Assembly: GCA_019359275.1 (NCBI GenBank)
Contig: JAHHHP010000040.1
Coordinates: 1 to 48,369 of the forward strand
Origin: Myxacorys chilensis ATA2-1-KO14
GTDB lineage: Bacteria; Cyanobacteriota; Cyanobacteriia; Leptolyngbyales; Leptolyngbyaceae
Direction of reading: 5' to 3'
DNA length: 48,369 nt
Within the stretch, counting starts at the first letter, position 1, and each line of letters starts with the position of its first letter. Under the pieces are notes generated by a model, which saw only the letters and a list, made by a program, of their open reading frames with translations, was not told the origin of the DNA and made no database searches. The position numbers and the translations under genes were made by a program. Below, piece by piece: positions 9,026-17,935 of the stretch.

Positions 9026-10414
9026 CTAAACCAACACACAAGAAGATTTTTTACGCATCACCGAGAGCCGGAATTGGTCAGGCGGCACAAATGTTATGCC
9101 GCGCCGACTTGGGCGTACAGGACGGTCATAATTCGTTTGCAATTCGTAACAAGATAAAACGGTTGCCAACACCAGTTTCATCTCAAATAGTGACAGCGCC
9201 ATTCCAATACAACTCCGATTGCCACCGCCAAACGGAAAAAATTCATAAGGTGAGAACTTTTGTTCCAAGAACCGTTCTGGCTGAAACTGATCTGGATTCT
9301 TGTAGGTCTTGGCTCTGCGGTGAGCGAGGTAAATGCAGGGAACGAGGACACTTCCGGGTTCGTAATGGTAGCCCTCCAGCGCGATCGCATGTTTCACTTT
9401 GCGCGGCTGAGCAATCAGCGCGATCGGGTAAACGCGCAATGCTTCTTTACAAACGGCAGTTAAGTACGGTAACTGAGATAGAGCCACTGGATCGGGCGTG
9501 TCTCCCATGGCCTCTAATTCACGCGCTAACCGTGTCAAACACTCTGGATGACGATGAATCCAATAGAACGCCCACGTCAGCCCTGAGGCTGTCGTTTCGT
9601 GTCCTAGCAGCAGCAACGTCATGAGTTGATCTCGAAGTTCTTGGTCGCCCATCGCCTCGCCTTGCTCGTCGCGGGCAGTCATCAGCACCGATAGAATGTC
9701 CGTTCGCTGGCTAAGATTTTGCGATCCTTCAGAGTTTGGCGAAGCCAACCGCCGCTCTGCAATTTCTGCAAAAATCAACGAGTCAATTTCCTTCTGCCGA
9801 TGGAGAAAATCGCCCCAAGGACTCTGTTTTCCTAAGTTCTGCTGAAGCACTGGAAAAAAGAACTGCGTTGAATACAATGGCGACGTAATCGCTTCTAGCA
9901 ATTGGCTCAGTAGCACTCGAAGTCGCTCGTAGCGTTCGCCTGGCACAAGTCCAAAGACAACTTGCAAAATGACCTGAAGCGAAATCTCCGCCATCTCCTG
10001 GCGAATAAAAATTGACGATCCAGTTTGCCACTGCTCAATTCGCGATCGCGTTAGCTGACAAATCAGATTTCCCTGACTGTAAAGCTGTTCTCGGTGCAAC
10101 GCGGGCATGAGCAACTGACGCTGACGCTGATGCTGCGCTCCCGCTTGCATAATCAGCGATTGATTTCCGACCAGCGGACGAAAAATGTGGGTGACTTGAC
10201 CAAACTCAAACGAGTCGGACAGCGTTGTAAAAATCGATTGAATTGATTGAGGATTGCTAAAGAAAACAACAGGGGGTGAGTTAATGCCGAGGACTCGAAG
10301 CGTGAAGGTATCGCCGTGTTGAGCGGCGCAAGCGTCGAGAAATTTTAGGGGCTGAGCTACGATCGCGAGGGTTTGTAGCAGCGGCGGCAAGTGAGAACCA
10401 GCAGGCAAAGTCAT
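9026..10414 (-). CDS. Cytochrome P450, CYP110-like
   Basis: The 462-residue haem monooxygenase has the full set of P450 marks: I-helix LLLLGHETTASGLTW, K-helix ExxR (KEALRVYP), PERF (QPERFLEQKFSP) and the haem loop FFPFGGGNRSCIGMALSLFE, whose Cys ligates iron. There is no membrane anchor, as is usual for bacterial P450s. The general pattern is that of CYP110, a family widespread in filamentous cyanobacteria and linked to fatty-acid or terpene oxidation. The substrate is not shown here. It lies 69 bases after the HD gene and could be read with it. Confidence 0.93.
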   Translation of the reverse strand: MTLPAGSHLPPLLQTLAIVAQPLKFLDACAAQHGDTFTLRVLGINSPPVVFFSNPQSIQSIFTTLSDSFEFGQVTHIFRPLVGNQSLIMQAGAQHQRQRQLLMPALHREQLYSQGNLICQLTRSRIEQWQTGSSIFIRQEMAEISLQVILQVVFGLVPGERYERLRVLLSQLLEAITSPLYSTQFFFPVLQQNLGKQSPWGDFLHRQKEIDSLIFAEIAERRLASPNSEGSQNLSQRTDILSVLMTARDEQGEAMGDQELRDQLMTLLLLGHETTASGLTWAFYWIHRHPECLTRLARELEAMGDTPDPVALSQLPYLTAVCKEALRVYPIALIAQPRKVKHAIALEGYHYEPGSVLVPCIYLAHRRAKTYKNPDQFQPERFLEQKFSPYEFFPFGGGNRSCIGMALSLFEMKLVLATVLSCYELQTNYDRPVRPSRRGITFVPPDQFRLSVMRKKSSCVLV

Positions 10415-10483
10415 GAATGTTATGAACCTAATTTGATGCCAGCGATGTCGATGTCGACAACGATCAAGAGAACTGCTTTTCCA

Positions 10484-11722
10484 TCATTCATTGTGCTTTA
10501 ACTGAAATTCAATTTCACGTGGATAAATTAACCAAACTCGCTGCGTTGGTTGCGATAGAGTTTGCACGAGCGGCGACAGCTCATTAATTTCTCGCAGTCC
10601 TTTGGTTGTTTGAATGTTAATGCCTTTGTGATATAGCGTGTAGCCGCGACTCACCGCAACTCTTAAACCTACGTAATAGTTAGCATCAAGTCCAGCTTGA
10701 GTCAGCCAATGATGCGCTTTTTCTAGCAGGATGGCGCGATCGCACTCATCTAAATGCGTTACCTCTAGCGCTTTCAGTAAATCGCGATCCAAAAATCGAC
10801 GACACATGTCAGACAGTATCGGATCGTCGTGATGTTGCCAGCGCTGAAGATGATAGACAAACACCCCGTCATCGGTCGCCAGATATTGCTCTAAGGAAGG
10901 GGAATGGTGACTTAACCAAGCACTGACATTCTCATCCGCCATCAACGTTCCAATTTGAAATAGCTGTCTTGCCCGTTCAAAGACTTTCGACAATACCCAC
11001 GTCGCTGCAATATTTTTGTGATGGTTGTAGACCTGAGCGTACATGAAATAGCGGACGACTAAATAATGCTCGATCGCGGCGATGCCTTTCTGAGCCACAA
11101 CCAGCTGTTGGCTGACCAGATCGTATCGCAGCGCCATCAGAATTCGATCGAGGTCAATCTTGCCGTAAGACGCGCCTGTGAAGTAGCTGTCGCGCATCAA
11201 ATAGTCCAAGCGATCGCAGTCTAACTGACTCGAAATCAACTGCCAGACGATCGGCAACGGATATTTTTTGGCATAAACCTGCTCGATTTGACCCAGCAGA
11301 CTTGGCGAAAACTGATCCAACAACTGCCGAATTGGAGCAGAGTGAGTCAGAATCTGCCGTGACCAGATCTCATGATCGCTGCCAAAGATTTCTTCTGCCG
11401 TATGGCTAAATGGACCATGCCCAATATCGTGAAGCATGGCCGCACAGAGCACAATCGGACGATGAGGCAGCAGTTGCGGATAGTCCCGGACGATGCGATC
11501 GAAGGCTCGCCGCGCCACCGCCATTACCCCGATCGAATGAGTAAACCGCGAGCCTTCCGCGCCGTGAAAGGTGAGACTGGCAGGACCGAGTTGCCGGATT
11601 CGTCGCAATCGTTGAAAGGCAGGAGTATCAATCAGGTTGATTAACAGCGCTTCGGTTGGGTCGTTGCTGTTGAGCGCGATCGCACCATGCAACGGATCGT
11701 GATACACCCGCTCAAATCCCAC
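10484..11722 (-). CDS. HD-domain phosphohydrolase (dGTPase/SAMHD1-like)
   Basis: The 412-residue product starts at GTG 11722, with GAGGG about 9 bases upstream. The HD metal site is seen as FTHSIGVMAVARRAF, then LCAAMLHDIGHGPFSHTAEE (His-Asp pair) and the later Asp in QLDCDRLDYLMRD. This arrangement is typical of dNTP triphosphohydrolase-like HD proteins such as YwfO. Nucleotide substrates are a family inference. The start is 10 bases after the ctpA stop, so the genes are probably cotranscribed. Confidence 0.88.
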   Translation of the reverse strand: MGFERVYHDPLHGAIALNSNDPTEALLINLIDTPAFQRLRRIRQLGPASLTFHGAEGSRFTHSIGVMAVARRAFDRIVRDYPQLLPHRPIVLCAAMLHDIGHGPFSHTAEEIFGSDHEIWSRQILTHSAPIRQLLDQFSPSLLGQIEQVYAKKYPLPIVWQLISSQLDCDRLDYLMRDSYFTGASYGKIDLDRILMALRYDLVSQQLVVAQKGIAAIEHYLVVRYFMYAQVYNHHKNIAATWVLSKVFERARQLFQIGTLMADENVSAWLSHHSPSLEQYLATDDGVFVYHLQRWQHHDDPILSDMCRRFLDRDLLKALEVTHLDECDRAILLEKAHHWLTQAGLDANYYVGLRVAVSRGYTLYHKGINIQTTKGLREINELSPLVQTLSQPTQRVWLIYPREIEFQLKHNE

Positions 11723-11732
11723 AATTCAGCCC

Positions 11733-12974
11733 TCACGTGTTTCCGGCGACGAGAGAATCTGAGGTGACAGTCTCAACCGCCGCTTGATACTGATTATCAA
11801 CCGCCGTGCCAATTTGATCGAGGCTAATGGCTTGGTCAAGGGCCACGATGCGATCGGGCTGAATGCCTAGCTTATTGATATCCGTGTGATTTGGCGTTTC
11901 GTACTTCGCGACCGTAACCGCTAATCCTGCCCCATCAGACAGGTCAAATAGCGATTGAATTAAGCCTTTGCCAAAGGTTTTTTCGCCTACAATGGCGGCG
12001 CGTTTATTGTCGTGCAGTGCGCCTGCTAGAATTTCGCTGGCGCTAGCGGTGCCTTGATTGACCAACACCACCAGCGGATCGTTGGTTAACGCACCGCCCA
12101 GCGCTTCAAAGCTGCCAATCGTTCCTTGACGGTTAACGGTGTAAACGATCGTGCCGTCGTCTAGCCAAAGCCGCGCAATCTCAACACCCGCGTTTAGCAA
12201 GCCGCCTGGATTATTTCGCAAATCGAGAATGTAAGAATCTGCGCCTTGGCTTTCTAGCTTTGCGATCGCATGAGCGACTTCCATCGTTGCATTGGCGTTA
12301 AACTGGCTCAGCTTCAGGTATCCCACCTTTTTTCCGTTCGTTTGAGGGCGGAGTTCTGCCACGACCGGATTAACCGCAATGCGATCGCGCTTCAGCACTA
12401 GATCCTGCTCCGTCTGTCCGGTTCGCGCTACGGTCAGCGTCACCTGACTGCCAATCTTGCCCCGCATTCGCTCTGCGGCTTCATCGAGGCTCAAGCCCTG
12501 CGTCGAAACGCCATCAATCTTTAAAATAATATCTGCCGCTTGAATGCCAGACTTCGCGGCTGGTGAGCCTTCAATTGGAGAAATCACTTTGAGCAGCTTT
12601 GTCTCCAGGTCAAGGGCAATTTGCAAGCCAACGCCGGTTAACTCTCCAGAAGTCGTGGTTTGCAGACTCCGATACTGATCGGGCTTGAGCAACCGCGTAA
12701 ACGGATCGTCCAACACCGCAACCATCTTTGCGATCGCCATGTAGGTCGCTTCTCGATCCGGCAATGGCTGCTTCAGATATTTCTCCCGCACTGCCCACCA
12801 ATTGCTGTGGTTGAAGGTCGAATCGACGTAAGCGCGATCGATGACTCGCCAAGCTTCGTTCAAAAGCTTTTGATTCTCAGTCAGGGCATAGGCTGGAGAC
12901 ACGACGCCAAGTGCGATTGCCACCGACAGAATCCCAATTATGAGCGAGCGGAACCAAGAAGAGCGTTTTCTCAT
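11733..12974 (-). CDS. ctpA: C-terminal processing peptidase (S41), D1-processing type
   Basis: The 413-residue product has an N-terminal signal peptide (basic start, hydrophobic 9-27, cut near AYA), so it acts in the thylakoid lumen or periplasm. A PDZ domain (about 105-185, GVGLQIAL to GKIGSQVTL) is followed by the catalytic core with GTASASEILAGAL (nucleophile Ser) and GEKTFGKGLIQ (general-base Lys). CtpA removes the C-terminal extension of the D1 precursor so that the manganese cluster can form. It is divergent from petB; linkage of ctpA with petBD is known in some cyanobacteria. HD and P450 genes follow on the same strand. Confidence 0.93.
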   Translation of the reverse strand: MRKRSSWFRSLIIGILSVAIALGVVSPAYALTENQKLLNEAWRVIDRAYVDSTFNHSNWWAVREKYLKQPLPDREATYMAIAKMVAVLDDPFTRLLKPDQYRSLQTTTSGELTGVGLQIALDLETKLLKVISPIEGSPAAKSGIQAADIILKIDGVSTQGLSLDEAAERMRGKIGSQVTLTVARTGQTEQDLVLKRDRIAVNPVVAELRPQTNGKKVGYLKLSQFNANATMEVAHAIAKLESQGADSYILDLRNNPGGLLNAGVEIARLWLDDGTIVYTVNRQGTIGSFEALGGALTNDPLVVLVNQGTASASEILAGALHDNKRAAIVGEKTFGKGLIQSLFDLSDGAGLAVTVAKYETPNHTDINKLGIQPDRIVALDQAISLDQIGTAVDNQYQAAVETVTSDSLVAGNT

Positions 12975-13222
12975 AGTCAGCGATCGTAGCGTGAAACGGT
13001 TATACAGTGTAGTCTGTCTTACTTTGACAAAGTTTTATAAAGCTTTCAAACCTTGAATCGAAGGAAAGATTTCTTAACAAAGTATTAAGCTTAACAAATG
13101 TCTTGAAAACAAGTCCCAAACGCCTCAATTCCTGTCCAATTGCCTCTTTCCAAGGTGTAATCACCGTTACTCTTGTGTTACATTTTTTATGAACAGCAAT
13201 CATTTTTAGGAACGCTTGCTTT

Positions 13223-13870
13223 ATGGCAAATGTGTACGACTGGTTTGACGAGCGCCTTGAAATTCAAGCGCTCTCGGAAGACGTAACCAGCAAGTACGTG
13301 CCGCCTCACGTCAATATTTTTTACTGCCTGGGCGGAATTACGCTAACTTGCTTTCTGATCCAGTTCGCCACTGGATTTGCGATGACCTTCTACTATAAGC
13401 CCACTGTGGCAGAAGCGTTTTCCTCCGTTCAGTACATCATGAATGATGTCAACTTTGGATGGCTAATTCGCTCGGTTCACAAATGGTCTGCCAGCATGAT
13501 GGTGCTGATGATGATTCTGCACACCTTCCGGGTCTATCTGACGGGCGGCTTCAAAAAGCCTCGTGAGTTGACCTGGGTAACGGGCGTGATCCTGGCGGTG
13601 ATCACCGTTTCCTTTGGCGTGACAGGCTACTCATTGCCTTGGGATCAAGTTGGCTACTGGGCAGTCAAAATCGTGTCGGGTGTGCCCGAAGCGATTCCGG
13701 TTGTAGGTACGCTGATTGCAGATTTGCTTAGAGGTGGTGCAAGCGTCGGTCAATCGACTCTAACTCGCTACTACAGCGCACACACCTTTGTGTTGCCATG
13801 GCTAATCGCCGTGTTTATGCTGGCGCATTTCTTGATGATTCGGAAGCAAGGTATTTCTGGCCCATTGTAA
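13223..13870 (+). CDS. petB: Cytochrome b6 of the cytochrome b6f complex
   Basis: The 215-residue product has the expected length and four transmembrane helices. Haem b ligands are His86, His100, His187 and His202, and Cys35 (IFYCLGG) can bind the covalent haem ci. The protein carries quinol electrons across the thylakoid between photosystems II and I. petD follows after 115 bases in the same direction, the normal cyanobacterial order. The start ATG has an AGGA 11 bases upstream. Confidence 0.99.
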   Translation: MANVYDWFDERLEIQALSEDVTSKYVPPHVNIFYCLGGITLTCFLIQFATGFAMTFYYKPTVAEAFSSVQYIMNDVNFGWLIRSVHKWSASMMVLMMILHTFRVYLTGGFKKPRELTWVTGVILAVITVSFGVTGYSLPWDQVGYWAVKIVSGVPEAIPVVGTLIADLLRGGASVGQSTLTRYYSAHTFVLPWLIAVFMLAHFLMIRKQGISGPL

Positions 13871-13985
13871 AACGTGACAATATCCGTCGCTTTACAGGTT
13901 CAAGAATCTTCTGTTTAGTTCTACTCTATAGATTGCTTGCTGTTTTCCTCTGCTGACTTCTGACCTTTAAGGAGAGCCTTTACGA

Positions 13986-14468
13986 ATGGCAACCGTTAAG
14001 AAGCCGGATCTAAGTGATCCACAGTTGAGAGCTAAGTTGGCCAAAGGCATGGGTCACAATTATTATGGTGAACCTGCTTGGCCTAACGACCTGCTCTACA
14101 TTTTCCCGGTCGTAATTTTGGGCACGATCGCACTCTGCGTCGGTTTGGCGGTTCTCGATCCTGCGATGATCGGTGAGCCTGCAAACCCATTTGCGACTCC
14201 ACTTGAAATTCTACCTGAGTGGTATCTGTACCCTGTGTTCAACATTCTGCGTCTTGTGCCGAACAAGCTGCTGGGTGTCGTGCTGATGGGTTCTGTACCG
14301 CTAGGTTTGATTGTGGTTCCGTTCATTGAGAACGTGAACAAGTTCCAAAACCCATTCCGTCGTCCGGTTGCAATGGCTGTGTTCCTGTTTGGAACGGCTG
14401 TTACAATGTGGCTCGGAATTGGCGCAACCTTCCCGGTTAGCCAAGGGTTGACTCTTGGTTTCTTCTAA
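13986..14468 (+). CDS. petD: Subunit IV of the cytochrome b6f complex
   Basis: The 160-residue product begins MATVKKPDLSDPQLRAKLAK and has three membrane helices. The PEWY motif of the quinol-oxidising Qo site is at residues 77-80. Length and order behind petB are standard. AAGGAGA about 11 bases before the ATG is a strong ribosome site. No strong terminator follows, only a weak TGTTTC/GAAACA stem at 14472-14488. Confidence 0.99.
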   Translation: MATVKKPDLSDPQLRAKLAKGMGHNYYGEPAWPNDLLYIFPVVILGTIALCVGLAVLDPAMIGEPANPFATPLEILPEWYLYPVFNILRLVPNKLLGVVLMGSVPLGLIVVPFIENVNKFQNPFRRPVAMAVFLFGTAVTMWLGIGATFPVSQGLTLGFF

Positions 14469-14599
14469 ATCTGTTTCTTCTTGAAACAATTGATGTGTCT
14501 GCTAAAGATCTTGAGAGGTTCAGGATGTTTGGCAGGCACTATTTTTTTGGCACTATTTCTTGACTGTTAAAATACCTGCATGATGTGGAGAAGATTTCA

Positions 14600-15205
14600 A
14601 TGACCTCGCAAGCGATTTCCGCTCAAGAGCAGCGCCACTACACACCCGAAGAGTATTTAGAGCTAGAAAGAAATGCGGCGTTTAGGAGCGAGTATGACGA
14701 TGGAAAAATTACGCCAATGCCAGGTGGAACGCTTAATCACAATCAACTTTCTCTTAATTGCGCCCTTGCTTTAAGCTTGGGGTTGAAAGGGCAGAATTAT
14801 CGCGTCTTCATAGCAGACGTAAAATTATGGCTGCCTAAATCTCGAAAGTTTCGTTACCCCGACATTATGGTTGTGGCTGGACAGCCTGAGCTATATAGCG
14901 ATCGCAAGACAACTATCACGAATCCTCAAGTGATTATCGAAGTCTTATCTGATTCAACGGAGGACTTTGACCGAAATGAAAAATTCATACTGTATCAATC
15001 AATTCCGGCGTTTCAGGAATACATCTTAATTGATCAGAATCGAATTGCAATCAATCAATTCTTTAAGACAGGACACAAGCGCTGGACAATTGATCAGTAC
15101 GATGAGCAAGATTCTGAACTGGTGCTGAAGTCGCTTGATTTAACGATCGCGATCGCAGATCTTTACGAGAAAGTCGATATTAATCCTGCTTCAACTTCGT
15201 CATGA
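14600..15205 (+). CDS. Uma2-family (DUF820) endonuclease-like protein
   Basis: The 201-residue product from ATG 14600 has GGAGAAG 7 bases upstream; the earlier GTG at 14585 overlaps that site. The pattern YTPEEYLELE, YRVFIADVKLW, YPDIMVVAGQ and NPQVIIEVLSDST is the PD-(D/E)XK-like core of Uma2 (Asp in the YPDI stretch, Glu-x-hydrophobic in IIEVLS). These proteins occur in many copies in cyanobacteria and their biological role is unclear. Its TGA overlaps the ATG of the macro-domain gene (ATGA), so the two are translationally coupled. Confidence 0.9.
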   Translation: MTSQAISAQEQRHYTPEEYLELERNAAFRSEYDDGKITPMPGGTLNHNQLSLNCALALSLGLKGQNYRVFIADVKLWLPKSRKFRYPDIMVVAGQPELYSDRKTTITNPQVIIEVLSDSTEDFDRNEKFILYQSIPAFQEYILIDQNRIAINQFFKTGHKRWTIDQYDEQDSELVLKSLDLTIAIADLYEKVDINPASTSS

Positions 15206-15813
15206 AAATAGTGCTGGCAGCCGTTGGGGAAGAGTTGGCTGCGGCGTGGGACGGAATTTGTCAAGACTTAGAAGATGTTTCTGTGCATCGGGGTTCAATT
15301 CTAAATGTGCCGTGTGATGCGGTGGTGAGTCCCGCTAATAGCTTTGGTTTTATGGATGGTGGAATCGATGCAAGGTATAGCGATCGCTTCGGGTGGCATG
15401 TTCAAGAGCGCTTGCAAAAGCTGATTCAAACGAAACATTATGGAGAACTGCTGGTTGGCATGGCTGAGATTGTCGAGACCAATCATCCCGCAATTCCATA
15501 TTTGATTGCTGCCCCAACGATGCGCATTCCGATGGTTCTACGAGATTCAGTCAATCCCTATTTAGCCGCCCGCGCTGTTCTGTTGCTAGTCAAACACGGT
15601 AAGTTTGAGTCCGGTTCGCTGGCAGGGGAGAAGATTTCAGACGTGGTTCAAACTGTTGCGTTTCCGGGCTTAGCAACGGGGATTGGACAGGTGGATGTCA
15701 ATGTTTGTGCTCGGCAAGTCCGTGCCGCGATTGAAGATATAGTCCTGGGTAGCGAGTTTCCGACATCATGGGCAGATGCTCAAGCAAGACATCGGCGTTT
15801 GTGTGGAGACTAG
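15202..15813 (+). CDS. Macro-domain protein (ADP-ribose binding or processing)
   Basis: The 203-residue product has the macro fold pattern: HRGSILNVPCDAVVSPANSFGFMDGGIDARYSDRFG (residues about 31-66), LIAAPTMRIP and AFPGLATGIGQV with the phosphate-binding glycine loop. Such proteins bind or remove ADP-ribose or related metabolites. The usual short N-x-A-N element appears as SPANSFG. It starts inside the stop codon of the Uma2 gene. A functional pairing of the two is only inferred from coupling. Confidence 0.85.
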   Translation: MKIVLAAVGEELAAAWDGICQDLEDVSVHRGSILNVPCDAVVSPANSFGFMDGGIDARYSDRFGWHVQERLQKLIQTKHYGELLVGMAEIVETNHPAIPYLIAAPTMRIPMVLRDSVNPYLAARAVLLLVKHGKFESGSLAGEKISDVVQTVAFPGLATGIGQVDVNVCARQVRAAIEDIVLGSEFPTSWADAQARHRRLCGD

Positions 15814-15921
15814 AGAGTGAAGAACGAAACGTGATCACCGCTCTGGAATTAGTGCGAAGTGCGATCGCCCAAAGAACCGCTTTTCGATCTTCAAGGATCG
15901 AGTCTCAGTACCCCTCCTTAA

Positions 15922-16056
15922 CTATCTGGTGTCAATAACCGATATAGATTGCCCGCTTAGATGTATCAGTACAGGACTACGATCGCCTGCCATCAGTGAG
16001 TTTTGGTTATCTGCAACGGGAATTCCATCAGCAGTAGTCAATGTATGTTCAGCCAT
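15922..16056 (-). pseudogene. Remnant of a catalase N-terminus
   Basis: A minus-strand frame of 44 residues starts at ATG 16056 with a good GGAG site 9 bases upstream. It reads MAEHTLTTADGIPVADNQNS then LMAGDRSPVL, close to the start of monofunctional haem catalases (TTA-G-PVADNQNSLTAGPRGPVL). After about 30 residues the likeness ends and a stop follows. No distal catalase sequence is present on either side. It is most simply the left-over start of a deleted catalase gene. Whether the short peptide is made is unknown. Confidence 0.72.
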
Positions 16057-16253
16057 AGTGATTTCTCCATCACTTTACTGAGATGCTGCTCCTGGGCTAC
16101 AGATCGAGCATGTCTTCATCAACAGCCGATTTAATCCTAGCCATTATGAATTCTTTTGAATCACATAGTCGAAACGATTCCGATTTAGAAACTTTTTCAA
16201 AGAGATCACAACAGACCGTAATAATCCGTCTTTTGAACCTCAGCAAACGACAA

Positions 16254-16278
16254 AACCCCAGCTCGAAGAGCTAGGGTT
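16254..16278 (-). terminator. Hairpin with trailing T tract on minus
   Basis: AACCC-C-AGCTC, a GAA loop, then GAGCT-A-GGGTT form a stem of ten pairs with one mismatch. On minus it is followed by TTTTG. No minus-strand gene is seen just upstream of it, so it may be a relic of the lost gene neighbourhood. Confidence 0.4.
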
Positions 16279-16426
16279 AGGAATAGTAAGAATTTAGTCA
16301 GAAGATTTACAGCTCGGTTGTAGAGGAGAGCCGTAGGCGTTAAGAGTTTGAATAATTGGTAGACAAGATTTTAGCGCAATTGTAGAATTTGGTTCAAATT
16401 GGGTAAATTCCTACGTCTGAGAATCT

Positions 16427-16705
16427 ATGAAAAGTTCAAGGAAGATTAGATTTAGCTACAAGCAAGTGTTCCGCGTATCTTTATTACTCAACGCTGTACT
16501 GATTATTTTAGGGACAGTGCTTTTTCTGAAGTCGCCAGCATCGGCACTATCCATTGATGTGATTGGCTCGACGGGAACTTCCAAGTCTTACAAGCTGGGA
16601 ATCGTACCAAATGACATTGTGTTTGTGTACTGCAATGAGGGTCGCAGTACAGCCTCTCTAGGTTACTTGAGAAATACTCAAGCGCTCACTTGCGCTTCAC
16701 GGTAG
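16427..16705 (+). CDS. Small secreted or membrane-anchored protein of unknown function
   Basis: The 92-residue product has a basic start (KSSRKIRFSYKQ) and a hydrophobic segment (about 17-35, VSLLLNAVLIILGTVLFL) followed by SPASALS, a plausible signal-peptidase site. The remaining 50 residues hold two Cys (VYCNEG, LTCASR) that could form a disulfide. I do not recognise the family. The ATG has a weak GAG upstream. It stands alone, with only a hairpin between it and the convergent flavoprotein gene. Confidence 0.55.
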   Translation: MKSSRKIRFSYKQVFRVSLLLNAVLIILGTVLFLKSPASALSIDVIGSTGTSKSYKLGIVPNDIVFVYCNEGRSTASLGYLRNTQALTCASR

Positions 16706-16787
16706 TTTTTTAGCGTTGTGGAAGCGAGAAGACCCCGCCTCCGCAGTTTCTACAGAGGTGCGATTGACGCTATGTCCTTCGGAGCCT

Positions 16788-16800
16788 GCGCCTTTGGCGC
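16788..16800. terminator. Short GC-rich hairpin between convergent genes
   Basis: GCGCC TTT GGCGC is a perfect 5-bp stem between the ends of the 16427 plus gene and the 16817 minus gene. It has no long T tract, so a role as transcript end is tentative. Confidence 0.3.
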
Positions 16801-16816
16801 TAGGCGCACCACTCAT

Positions 16817-17935
16817 CTATCCCATTCCGGGAATCAGTCCGCCACTTAACCGCTTCAGCGCACGAGTAGCGACATCTGCATAGCGCAACTCGCCGCACAT
16901 AATTTTGCCCAACCGATCGGTTGCAGTCGGACGTTTCACGCCCACTTTGTAACCAATTCCCGGTACACGGTAGAACACACCTGCTAAGCGTTGCGCCCAC
17001 GCCATATCACTTCCCCATTCCTGCTGAATCGTGGTGGTGTAGGTGGCCAGCGCATTTGGATTGCCAGCCAACGCTTGATCGATGGCTTCGGCTGCCTTCA
17101 TGCCAGTAAACATTGATGGGCGAATTCCTTCAGCCGTCATTGGGTCTACGATCGCAGCACTCTCTCCAGCCAATAGCGCATTCCGGGTGTGCAGTGTCTC
17201 ATCGCCATCCCAAAACGCGATTGGGTGCTGATAGATTTGCGCGCCCGCCGTGTTGATTCTGGCTTCTGCAGCATAGTCAAGCAGGGCTGCCTTGAGATCT
17301 AGGCCATCTCCGCCACGAAATGTTGCTGTTCCGGCGGAGAAGCCATCTGCTTTGGGAAGACTCCAGACAAAACCATTTTTGACCATCCCAAAATCAAACT
17401 GCGCCGCGCCGCTATCCGCATTAGGCACTTCCATCACGGCTCCCATACGGGTTTTGCGCTCCTTAAAGCCCAACCACTTCGCCATAGGACCTTTCGCCCC
17501 ATCTGCTGCAATCAGGTAGCGGGCTTCTAAGGTTCCTTCGGTGGTGTTGACTTGCCAGTGGTCGCCCTTAAACTCGATGCCTGTAACGGCAGTATTGTCG
17601 CGCAGTTCTGCACCAAGTTGCTGAGCTTGTTTGATCAAGAAGTGATCAAATTCATCACGTCGCACCATCCACATTGGCTCTGGTGTGTTGAGCGTTGCAT
17701 TAACCGGATCGCCCAATTTCCAGGTGTAGCGAATTGTGTTGACTTTGCGAGAGATCACAGGACTGAAATCGCAATCAAACCATTGCGCGATCGCAGGGGA
17801 CACTCCACCACTACACGCTTTATATCGGGGAAGAGCATCCTTTTCTAGGACTAATACTGAGCGTCCCCGCTTAGCGAGGTGGTAAGCAGCAGTTCCTCCG
17901 GCGGGTCCGGCTCCGACAACGATACAGTCAAACAT
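16817..17935 (-). CDS. Geranylgeranyl-reductase-family FAD oxidoreductase
   Basis: The 372-residue flavoprotein begins with a Rossmann dinucleotide site (MFDCIVVGAGPAGGTAAYHL, then a Glu ending the second strand in VLVLEKD). It has a second FAD-contact motif (LLAGESAAIVDPMTAEGIRPSMFTG). The pattern is that of the geranylgeranyl reductase family, which reduces prenyl chains of chlorophyll, tocopherol, phylloquinone or archaeal-type lipids. It differs from ChlP in its N-terminus and is shorter, so the substrate is open. AGGAG lies about 14 bases upstream of the ATG. Confidence 0.85.
   Translation of the reverse strand: MFDCIVVGAGPAGGTAAYHLAKRGRSVLVLEKDALPRYKACSGGVSPAIAQWFDCDFSPVISRKVNTIRYTWKLGDPVNATLNTPEPMWMVRRDEFDHFLIKQAQQLGAELRDNTAVTGIEFKGDHWQVNTTEGTLEARYLIAADGAKGPMAKWLGFKERKTRMGAVMEVPNADSGAAQFDFGMVKNGFVWSLPKADGFSAGTATFRGGDGLDLKAALLDYAAEARINTAGAQIYQHPIAFWDGDETLHTRNALLAGESAAIVDPMTAEGIRPSMFTGMKAAEAIDQALAGNPNALATYTTTIQQEWGSDMAWAQRLAGVFYRVPGIGYKVGVKRPTATDRLGKIMCGELRYADVATRALKRLSGGLIPGMG

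Noticed and set aside
13000..13203. 67-residue minus frame in the petB leader
   Set aside because: It sits in the ctpA-petB promoter region and has no family or start support.
16083..16274. 63-residue plus-strand frame near the catalase remnant
   Set aside because: Composition is not protein-like, there is no ribosome site, and it ends in a hairpin.
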